Shown in pieces: positions 9,966-17,297 of a stretch of 64,000 bases of DNA. The position numbers were made by a program, and so were the translations under genes. The notes under the pieces were generated by a model. The model did no database searches, was not told where the DNA came from, and saw only the letters and a program-made list of their open reading frames with translations. Origin of the DNA: Stentor roeselii. Taxonomy: Eukaryota > Ciliophora > Heterotrichea > Heterotrichida > Stentoridae. The stretch lies in contig RSEH01000074.1 of the NCBI GenBank assembly GCA_006503475.1, forward strand, positions 62,001 through 126,000, given 5' to 3'. Positions within the stretch are counted from its first letter, which is position 1, and the number at the start of each line of letters is the position of its first letter.

Positions 9966-10955
9966 ATGAACAAAGAATTTAATATTGTTTTCTCAAGCAA
10001 TAACAACAATAAGGTAGAGTACAGGTTCAATCATCTAGGCTTCATTAAATATGGAGACGTGGACCCATTGTCTTTACAAGTCAAAAAATACTGGAATGGA
10101 AAGATTATAATTGGCAGAAGTGTTGAAAATTTCATGGGAAAGCCTCTTGTTTTTATCAATCTTCAGAGATCTAGTGATTTCAGTCGAAGACATACAGAAA
10201 TTTCTTTAAAAGTCCTTAAAGAACATCATTACTTTTCTCACAGATTCTTGAATTTCTTGATGTGTGTTCAAATTTCAAATTCACCTTTAAACAACGATAA
10301 TTTGCTGAAAATAATTTATTCATTTTACAAAAAACCCAGAAATTTTGTTTTAGCTTCAGGAAAAGTTTTAAGTCCTTACTTCATGGTTCGAGACTTAGGA
10401 AGTACAAAAGGCACAAATGTGAAAATATTACAATCAGAACTGAAAAGCAACTCAATGTACCTTTTATCTGAAGAGCTTCTTATCATCGAAGAAGTCGCTA
10501 ATGAAGGGCTTGAATATCAAGACGGGTACTACTTTCGAGGGATTCCAAGTGATTGTATTGAGAAAATCGCACCAGATTACGCAGGGAATGTGATTGAAGA
10601 TAGAAAAAAAAAGGAAATTGTTGGAAGATGTGGCTTTCCTTATGTTTTGTGCATGTTTAAAGGTGATCGGTACTTTTTGATTGCTACTAAAAGAAAAAAG
10701 AGTTTTTTAATTGGTAGGGAAGAGGATTGCGATATTGTTTTAGATCGAAATAACTTTTCGAGAATTCAATCGGTTATTGAATATGATAAGGAACGCTTTC
10801 GATGGACTATTTCTGATGGAGATATCAATGCGGGAAGAAGGAGCACGAATGGAACTTACAAAGTACTTAAAGCTGAGAAGGGATACTCTGATTGGGAAGT
10901 AGCTGAGATGAATGAAATCTCGATAAATGAACTTAAAATAAGGATTGAATTCTAA
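9966..10955 (+). CDS. Protein with two forkhead-associated (FHA) domains
   Basis: 329 residues. FHA domains bind phosphothreonine peptides. FHA1 (~45-160): IIIGRSVENF, SDFSRRHTEIS and DLGSTKGTNVKIL keep the GR, SxxH and GS.GT signatures. FHA2 (~240-329): FLIGREEDCDIVLDRNNFSRIQSVIEY, and STNGTYKV near the end. In FHA2 the conserved His of SRxH is replaced (SRIQ), so the first domain is the better phosphopeptide binder (inference). No other domain is seen. Role unknown; probably a phospho-dependent scaffold. Confidence 0.88.
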   Translation: MNKEFNIVFSSNNNNKVEYRFNHLGFIKYGDVDPLSLQVKKYWNGKIIIGRSVENFMGKPLVFINLQRSSDFSRRHTEISLKVLKEHHYFSHRFLNFLMCVQISNSPLNNDNLLKIIYSFYKKPRNFVLASGKVLSPYFMVRDLGSTKGTNVKILQSELKSNSMYLLSEELLIIEEVANEGLEYQDGYYFRGIPSDCIEKIAPDYAGNVIEDRKKKEIVGRCGFPYVLCMFKGDRYFLIATKRKKSFLIGREEDCDIVLDRNNFSRIQSVIEYDKERFRWTISDGDINAGRRSTNGTYKVLKAEKGYSDWEVAEMNEISINELKIRIEF

Positions 10956-11037
10956 ACAAATTCTTTTTGCACTTGTCCTTCCACTCTCAACACCTCTCCT
11001 TCATCCCAACCCATTCCAAAAAAATTTAAATAAATCA

Positions 11038-14000
11038 ATGAGTGGCCTAGAATTCTTGTTCAGGAAAACCCTATCAAATCCTCTAGACGCGTCAAAAATA
11101 GCAGGTCCATCTAACTTCCAGGAAGCTTTCCAGGAGTTAGTGACCTTCTGCGAGCGTCAGCTTCCAAAAGTGGTCGATATAGACTTTGTTCCGATAAGTT
11201 TTGATCTAACCCGTGATGAGCAGTCGATGATAATCGGAGGTCGTCACGGTAACATTGCAACATTTGAGGTAGAAACAAAGAGAATAATCCGAGACGAAGA
11301 AATCTGCAGAAGTCAGATAATTTATTTAAAACTCGCAGCAGACGACACTCAAGTAATCGCGTTGAACAGCAGATTTGAGATGCTTTTCCTGGAGTTCCCT
11401 TCATATACGATCGCACATCGACTAGAGCTACGAGAAGAACAGGTCAGTTTCCGTGTCAGGACAGATAAGGACTTGGTGTACATTTCAAACATGACGAACG
11501 AAGTGCTGGTCGTCACGATTGACAGAACTGAAGATATTGATGAAAGGAACTATAAAGAAAAAAGGATTAAAGTCAGTGATATCGTCGTTTCACTTGACTT
11601 GAGTGATGATGGACTTTTTCTGGCACTCGCGTTGGAAGATGGAAGTATTAAACTGAAGCACACTGATAGTGAAGCAGACCTGCAGACCACTGAACAACAT
11701 TCTTGTTATAGCAACTTACTTTGCTTTAGTGAACATCGAAGACATCTAGCTGCTGCTTTTTTAGATTTCGTGATTAAGGTCTGGAGTCTTGCCTCTAGTG
11801 TGACTTTACAGCATACTTTTGACTTTCATTTACAACCTGTCACTGGCCTGGCTTTCGTGAAGGACAACAGGTACCTGGTGAGTGGTGCCAAAGATGCAAA
11901 TATTATCTTGTCTGACATGAAAGTAGAGAGAAAACCGTATCGAATGAACTTGAACGACAGTGAAATCACCTGGTTTCGCCCGAGTCATGACCATAAAAAA
12001 CTATTTTTTAACCAGGATAAACCGAATTTCATGGTCTGGGACGTCCCCACATTGAACAAAAACGCGCGATATCGAAAACACACTGGAAAGGTAAATAAAG
12101 TTTTATTCATTCCTGATACTTTTGAATTGATCAGTGCTGGAAGTGATGGACTTTTAGTGGTCTGGGACTATCGAAGCGACTTCTGCCAGGATGCTTTTAC
12201 CTTAGAAGGAGAACTGGTCAATATGGACATTTCTAGTTCAGGCAGGTTCCTCATCGTGATTTCAAGCAAGCCTTGCATTTATAAAGTGAATCTTACGAAC
12301 TTCAGTATCACTGAGCATGAACTGTCTAATCTTGGAATTTCGGTCAGGATCTCTCATAATGAACAACTTGTGGCAGTCACTGATAATTTAAGTCGAATTC
12401 TCCTGTTCGAAGCGGATGGAGTCACTAAGCAAAATATGATAAAAGGACATTTAAATATCGTCAGTGAAGTGTTTTTCTTGCAAGATGATGATGTCGTTCT
12501 CTCAGCGTCACATGATAGGACTTTAGGGAAGTTTCGGGTTGAGACTGGAGAACGAATTGAGACGTTTACTGGACATAAGTCGCCTATTACTAATATGATA
12601 CTTACAAATGGAGGCTCGGTTATCTCGGCTTCGACTGATTGTAATGTTATTATTTGGAATATTGATGGAATCTTGCTTTACTCGATTTTTCTTTCTAAGT
12701 CACTTGGGCAGATCAAGGGATTGTTTTTATCTGAGGATAATATGCATATGATCACCTTGCAGGAAGACTACCTGATCTACTGGCAGATGTACAACTTATC
12801 CATAATCTTCCAACAAGACGTAACCGGCCCAGCGAATTGTTTTGCCTTATCCCGAGACGAAAGAATCATCACAGTAGGCGAAGGCGACACGATATTCATA
12901 GAAGAAAACCCATTAAAAACCATAAGTTCAAGGATCGTAGGAAAGAGTTCAGGATCTCAACACAAGTTCATGAAATACGTATTAGAAAACATAAAAAACA
13001 ACTCAAAAAGTATTTACAATCCTGATTTCAACCACTGGGTCTTCACTCCATACCTGATCGGAACTGCTCATCTTTTATCCTATTCCAACAAAATCGACGA
13101 ACTAAGCAAATCCTTATTCGACGAAGACAACCCTGCGCCTTTTTTCTCAACAATAAACAACGAGAACCCATTATCCCTAAGCACAGAGCTGGCCTATAAG
13201 AACTGCATAAATATTTGCCTGAAGTACTTAAGATCAAACATAAAAAAGAACCCCAGAGCTTATGTGCCGATTGAAAGTTGTTTGACAAAGCTAAACACAT
13301 TAGACTTCCCTGAAGTGATTCGAATTTACGACTCGATATTCCAAAGATGCACAGCTCCTCATTTACCTGACTTTTGTCTGATTGAAACAAGTCTTCCTGC
13401 ATTGTATCATTCTGAACAGTTGGTAATTTTACCTGAAAATATAGTCCCTAAGGAAATGTTCTCTTCCAACGGGAGGTCAATAGTTTTTTACAAGTCTCTT
13501 TGTCCTTTAGATTTAGACACCGGGACTGAAGGAAGCATTGAATTCCTGCAAAGTCTTTTAGAGTGTACCTCCAGCGAGATCTTTCAAAGCAAACTACTGC
13601 AAGTCCTGCTTCTTAACAAATGGGATCGTGTCAGGTGGGCTGTTTATGGCCAGGGGTTGCTTTACATCCTTTACATGGTTCTTCTTTCTCTTTACTGCAT
13701 TTCCTTCCGTGAAGGTTATCAATGGTTCTTAGTCTTGCTGTTCATCGTCCACGTTCTTCTTTTCTTATACGAAGTGACTCAAATCGCGACTGACTTTTTC
13801 GATTACTGGGGAGACATGTGGAATATCCTCGACCAGCTGCGAGGTCTGAGCTTCACAGTCTACGCCGTGCTTGTCTGGCGAGGCGAAGACAACCACAACG
13901 CTTTGCTCACAGTGATAATCTTTTCTTGGACTCGAGGAATTTCTTACTTCCGAATGTTTGACGGTACTCGGTATATGGTAAGACTTTTAGCGGAGGTGAT

Positions 14001-14625
14001 AAAAGATATGAGAGAGTTTTTCGTGATTCTTTTATACTCGACACTTAGTTTTACTTTCATCTTCTTGCTACGTACCCCCGGGACTGGGTTTATTGATAAC
14101 TTGACGAAGTCGTATCGACTTGACTTGGGAGACTTTGACTCGGACTATACTTCAGTTTTTGATTGGATTATTTTGTTTCTGGTCACTATGATCAATCCTA
14201 TTATTATGCTCAATCTTCTCATCTCGATCATGGGAGATACTTATGGAGAGGTTCAGGAAAATAGTGTTATTGCTAATTTTCAAGAACTTACTGAAATGAT
14301 CATTGAAATTGAAAAGTTGATGTTTTGGAAGAAAAGACTCACGCATAAGCATTTTTTGCAACAATGTGATTTTATTAGTCATGAGGATAGTGGAAGTTTA
14401 AAAAGTCTGGAAAAAATGAAGGTGTTGAAGGGGCTGCTTATGGGGATTGAAAAAAGATGTTATGATATTAAAGCTATGGTCAATAAGAATAGCATTATGG
14501 AAATGGAAGGGTATGTTCATATGATTAAAAAAGAACAGGAAAATATGAAGAAAGATTTGAGACTTGCTATTGAAAAGAATGCCTCGTTGATTCATAAAAT
14601 TTCTCATAAGTTTTATAGGGAGTAA
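11038..14625 (+). CDS. WD40 repeat - TRP-like ion channel fusion protein
   Basis: 1,195 residues from the ATG at 11038 (the frame opens at 10945 only with a TTG). The first ~620 residues are WD40 repeats, probably two beta-propellers (e.g. HTGKVNKVLF...GSDGLLVVWDY, GHKSPITNMIL...STDCNVIIWNI). A helical linker follows. From residue ~865 there is a six-TM channel-like module: WGDMWNILDQLRGLSF, then VRLLAEVIKDMREFFVILL, a pore-region FDWIILFLVTMINPI, and a last segment NLLISIMGDTYGEVQ that closely resembles the TRP S6/TRP-box start. A coiled-coil C-tail follows. A cytosolic sensor propeller coupled to a cation channel is the likely arrangement (inference). The gene ends 13 nt from the convergent stop. 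Confidence 0.9.
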   Translation: MSGLEFLFRKTLSNPLDASKIAGPSNFQEAFQELVTFCERQLPKVVDIDFVPISFDLTRDEQSMIIGGRHGNIATFEVETKRIIRDEEICRSQIIYLKLAADDTQVIALNSRFEMLFLEFPSYTIAHRLELREEQVSFRVRTDKDLVYISNMTNEVLVVTIDRTEDIDERNYKEKRIKVSDIVVSLDLSDDGLFLALALEDGSIKLKHTDSEADLQTTEQHSCYSNLLCFSEHRRHLAAAFLDFVIKVWSLASSVTLQHTFDFHLQPVTGLAFVKDNRYLVSGAKDANIILSDMKVERKPYRMNLNDSEITWFRPSHDHKKLFFNQDKPNFMVWDVPTLNKNARYRKHTGKVNKVLFIPDTFELISAGSDGLLVVWDYRSDFCQDAFTLEGELVNMDISSSGRFLIVISSKPCIYKVNLTNFSITEHELSNLGISVRISHNEQLVAVTDNLSRILLFEADGVTKQNMIKGHLNIVSEVFFLQDDDVVLSASHDRTLGKFRVETGERIETFTGHKSPITNMILTNGGSVISASTDCNVIIWNIDGILLYSIFLSKSLGQIKGLFLSEDNMHMITLQEDYLIYWQMYNLSIIFQQDVTGPANCFALSRDERIITVGEGDTIFIEENPLKTISSRIVGKSSGSQHKFMKYVLENIKNNSKSIYNPDFNHWVFTPYLIGTAHLLSYSNKIDELSKSLFDEDNPAPFFSTINNENPLSLSTELAYKNCINICLKYLRSNIKKNPRAYVPIESCLTKLNTLDFPEVIRIYDSIFQRCTAPHLPDFCLIETSLPALYHSEQLVILPENIVPKEMFSSNGRSIVFYKSLCPLDLDTGTEGSIEFLQSLLECTSSEIFQSKLLQVLLLNKWDRVRWAVYGQGLLYILYMVLLSLYCISFREGYQWFLVLLFIVHVLLFLYEVTQIATDFFDYWGDMWNILDQLRGLSFTVYAVLVWRGEDNHNALLTVIIFSWTRGISYFRMFDGTRYMVRLLAEVIKDMREFFVILLYSTLSFTFIFLLRTPGTGFIDNLTKSYRLDLGDFDSDYTSVFDWIILFLVTMINPIIMLNLLISIMGDTYGEVQENSVIANFQELTEMIIEIEKLMFWKKRLTHKHFLQQCDFISHEDSGSLKSLEKMKVLKGLLMGIEKRCYDIKAMVNKNSIMEMEGYVHMIKKEQENMKKDLRLAIEKNASLIHKISHKFYRE

Positions 14626-14638
14626 TAAGGTATTTTAC

Positions 14639-16834
14639 TTAAATGCTTGAGTAAATCGCTATTCCGTATTCACCGTTTTCTATCGCATTTCGTAATGACT
14701 TGTTCTGTACAAACAGGTATATCACAAAAACAACGAGGAAAAGAAATAAACCAGTTGCCAGGACTTTAAAATAATCGGAATTAGAAGAAACCATGCAAAA
14801 CTCGCTAATGCAATCAAATTTGCAAGAAGGGCCTGAGTTTTGTCTATTGCATATGACTTCACAGTCATCTTTACAAGCATCTTCATGCTTTACCAGCTGT
14901 TGAACATGTGTGGAGCTAGTTTGATTATCTCCTGATTTTAAAGTATCAGAAACTTTTTCATTTTTAAGGTTTTCAGAGTGCTGAACTGAGCTGGTTTCTG
15001 CTTTTTCAACTTTTCCATCTTTTTCATCTTTTACATCTTTTTCATGTTTTTCGTCTTTTTCGTATTCTGAGTCTTTTTCGTCATCTTCGTCTTTTTCGTC
15101 TTTCTCGTCTTTTTCGTCTTTTTCGACTTTTTTTTCTTCTGAGTCTTTTTCGTTTTTTTCAAATTTTTTGTCTTCTGAGTCTTTTTTGTCTTTTTCGTCT
15201 TTTTCGAATTTTTTGTCTTCTGAGTCTTTTTCGTCTTTTTCGACTTTTTTGTCTTTTTCGTCTTTTTCGAATTTTTTGTCTTCTGAGTCTTTTTCGTCTT
15301 TTTCGTCTTTTTCGACTTTTGAGTCTTTTTCGAATTTTTTGTCTTCTGAGTCTTTTTTGTCTTTTTCGACTTTTGAGTCTTTCTCTTCTTTTGAGGTCTC
15401 TGATGTTTGAGTTATTTTTTGTTGCTGGTCGGGCGCATCTGATTCAGAGAAGCTGCTAATTGGATGTGTTTCTGTTATTAACTTACTGATAGGTTCCTGG
15501 TATTTCGAATCAGAGTTACCTGAATTTATATTTGGGACTTCTTGAGGAGAATTTGAAGAAAGATGAGTTTTTGAATTAATTGAATTGTTTTCTACTTCAG
15601 GGTTTGAAGTTTCGGATAAATTTGGAGAGTCGCTGATTTGTGGGCTTGATACAGTTGAAGTATGTGCTGAAGAAGATGCATCGTTGAGGGAAGGATTCGT
15701 GCTGTCTTTTTTGAGGCTTTCTGGAGGGTCTGATGGGTTGTTTATTGTTTGTAAAGACTCGGATATGAAGGAATCAGATACTTTTGGTTCTTGAGAAGGA
15801 TTTTCATTTGATTGGGTGATTGGAGTATGACTTTGATTAATCGTTTCATCAATTTTATCTTCTTTTAAGTCAATCTTTTCATTTGAAATTGATTTTTCGT
15901 TTAGATTAGGGTTTGGATCTTCGTTTGTTTCTACCTTTTTGAAAAAGTTCACAAGATCTCTGTTTAATTTTTCAAGTTCTTTAACTATTTCTTCTTGTTC
16001 TTCTTTATTTTGAGTCATCTTTAGTTTTTCTAGAAGCTGCTCTATTGATCGATAAGCTAATTCTTGTTGACTTAAGTTATGTTCGACAATAGCGCTTGTA
16101 TTTTCATTACTTTTATCATCAATTTCCTTACTTTTATCATCAATTTCCTTACTCTTATCATCAATTCCCTCACTTTTATCATTAATTCCCTCACTTTTAT
16201 CATTAATTCCCTCACTTTCATCATCAATTTCCTTACTTTTATCATCAATTCCCTCACTTTTATCATTAATTCCCTCACTTTTATCATTAATTCCCTCACT
16301 TTTATCATCAATTTCCTTACTTTTATCATCAATTCCCTCACTTTTTCCATCATTTTCCTTACTAAAATCACCATTTCCCCCATTTTTCAATTCGATATTC
16401 TCAGAACGATCTAGATTCCCTTGACCCGATAATTTTTCACTATTTTTATCAATATTCATTTCAATATTCCCGTCATTCTCTTTACCAACAACCTGATTCT
16501 GAGGAAGATCTGCCTGCAATCGATGAACTTCAATAAACTCAATACAAAAATTCTGTGAAATGCAATCAATAATTTCCATACTTTCATTTTCAAAGCAAGT
16601 TGGCATTTGACTCAATTTGCATCGAGTAAGTGACTCAAACTCCATCCTTTGCTGTTCACGAATGAAAAACCCCACAACTTTGATTTGATGAGAAGTGACA
16701 ACTTTTTCAAGTACAAATTCAACACAATCATTTTGTAAAGCACAAGACGTCATCGACTGTCCTTCTCTAAGACAACTGAATAAATCTTGATGAAAACATG
16801 CTTTAGTCAACACCAGTATCAAAGAAATCCACAT
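14639..16834 (-). CDS. Repeat-rich single-pass surface protein
   Basis: About 731 residues from the ATG at 16834. Seen: signal peptide (MWISLILVLTKACF), a Cys-containing N-terminal domain of ~110 residues, a run of ~11 seven-residue D-K-S-x-x-I-D/N units, a Ser/Thr/Pro/Asn-rich spacer, a second low-complexity tract of KDEKDSEDKKFE-type units, a juxtamembrane cysteine cluster (CKDDCEVICN...CKFDCISEFC), one TM helix (VLATGLFLFLVVFVIYLFV) and a 20-residue cytoplasmic tail. The architecture suggests a type I membrane protein with a long flexible charged stalk. Function unknown. The ATG lies 22 nt from the divergent acetyltransferase gene. Confidence 0.85.
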   Translation of the reverse strand: MWISLILVLTKACFHQDLFSCLREGQSMTSCALQNDCVEFVLEKVVTSHQIKVVGFFIREQQRMEFESLTRCKLSQMPTCFENESMEIIDCISQNFCIEFIEVHRLQADLPQNQVVGKENDGNIEMNIDKNSEKLSGQGNLDRSENIELKNGGNGDFSKENDGKSEGIDDKSKEIDDKSEGINDKSEGINDKSEGIDDKSKEIDDESEGINDKSEGINDKSEGIDDKSKEIDDKSKEIDDKSNENTSAIVEHNLSQQELAYRSIEQLLEKLKMTQNKEEQEEIVKELEKLNRDLVNFFKKVETNEDPNPNLNEKSISNEKIDLKEDKIDETINQSHTPITQSNENPSQEPKVSDSFISESLQTINNPSDPPESLKKDSTNPSLNDASSSAHTSTVSSPQISDSPNLSETSNPEVENNSINSKTHLSSNSPQEVPNINSGNSDSKYQEPISKLITETHPISSFSESDAPDQQQKITQTSETSKEEKDSKVEKDKKDSEDKKFEKDSKVEKDEKDEKDSEDKKFEKDEKDKKVEKDEKDSEDKKFEKDEKDKKDSEDKKFEKNEKDSEEKKVEKDEKDEKDEKDEDDEKDSEYEKDEKHEKDVKDEKDGKVEKAETSSVQHSENLKNEKVSDTLKSGDNQTSSTHVQQLVKHEDACKDDCEVICNRQNSGPSCKFDCISEFCMVSSNSDYFKVLATGLFLFLVVFVIYLFVQNKSLRNAIENGEYGIAIYSSI
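15000..15390 (-). repeat. Imperfect tandem repeats coding for K/D/E-rich tract
   Basis: On the plus strand this reads as recurring ctttttcgt and gtcttctgagtctttttcg blocks. Translated on the minus strand it gives KDEKDSEDKKFEKD-type units of irregular length. It is internal to the surface-protein gene and likely to vary in copy number between strains or assemblies. Confidence 0.85.
16105..16350 (-). repeat. 21-bp tandem repeats (heptapeptide DKSxxID/N)
   Basis: About eleven consecutive 21-bp units whose plus-strand core is ttatcatcaattccctcact or ttatcattaattccctcact. Coded units alternate as DKSEGIN, DKSEGID and DKSKEID. The unit lacks stops in several frames, which produces spurious open frames on both strands. 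Confidence 0.9.
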
Positions 16835-16856
16835 TATAAACAACCAGAAAGAAATA

Positions 16857-17297
16857 ATGGAACCTGAAAATTATGAAGGATTTATCATCAGACCTGCAAC
16901 TCAGGAAGATTTACACAAAGGCCTCGTGAGTCTTCATAAGTCTTTCAACTCTGAACATGTTCAGACCATCCTCTCGTCAAGATTCTCGAACAGCTCTGAG
17001 TTCATCTCTCTTGTTGCTGAAGACCCTGAAAGATCTTCCATCGTTGCTTTTATCTCCGCGTTCATTGAACAAAAATTCATAAGACAAGGAGGAAAAGTTT
17101 GCCACATTGAGCAAGTCCTTCTGACAGACCCTTCAAATCAAGGACTGCATCAAAAGATGGTCGTTTCAGTCATGAATTTAGCAGAAAAAAGTGAATGTTA
17201 CAAAATAATCACTTCAACGTCTGAAGATGAGGTAGACATGTTCAAGTCTTCAGGATTTTCTTTAAAAGACTTACATATGGAGGAAATTTTTAGTTAA
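16857..17297 (+). CDS. GNAT acetyltransferase, GNA1 (glucosamine-6-P N-acetyltransferase)-like
   Basis: 146 residues, the usual GNA1 length. Seen: IRPATQEDLHKGLVSL at the N-terminus, CHIEQVLLTDPSNQG in the central strand, and ECYKIITSTSEDEVDMFKSSGFSL, matching the CYKIxL.c....vxFYxkxGF pattern of GNA1, which acetylates glucosamine-6-P in UDP-GlcNAc synthesis. Odd: the acetyl-CoA loop, normally (R/Q)GxG(I/L)G, reads NQGLHQKM, and the second Cys/Asp of the CYKI motif is changed. Catalysis is therefore uncertain. Its last 8 nt overlap the end of the convergent gene (17290-17297). It could also be another GNAT subfamily. Confidence 0.75.
   Translation: MEPENYEGFIIRPATQEDLHKGLVSLHKSFNSEHVQTILSSRFSNSSEFISLVAEDPERSSIVAFISAFIEQKFIRQGGKVCHIEQVLLTDPSNQGLHQKMVVSVMNLAEKSECYKIITSTSEDEVDMFKSSGFSLKDLHMEEIFS

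Noticed and set aside
10945-11037. N-terminal extension of the WD40-TRP protein overlapping the FHA gene end
   Set aside because: It would start at a TTG inside the preceding gene; the ATG at 11038 follows a pyrimidine-rich leader.
15168-15410. Plus-strand Ser/Phe-rich ORF
   Set aside because: It is the complement of the K/E/D-rich tract of the surface-protein gene.
16105-16350. Possible CRISPR-like array
   Set aside because: Units are directly adjacent without unique spacers, lie inside a eukaryotic gene and encode a regular heptapeptide.
16072-16414. Open frames on both strands over the 21-bp repeats
   Set aside because: A stop-free 21-bp unit leaves several frames open automatically; only the frame continuous with the signal peptide and TM segment is supported.
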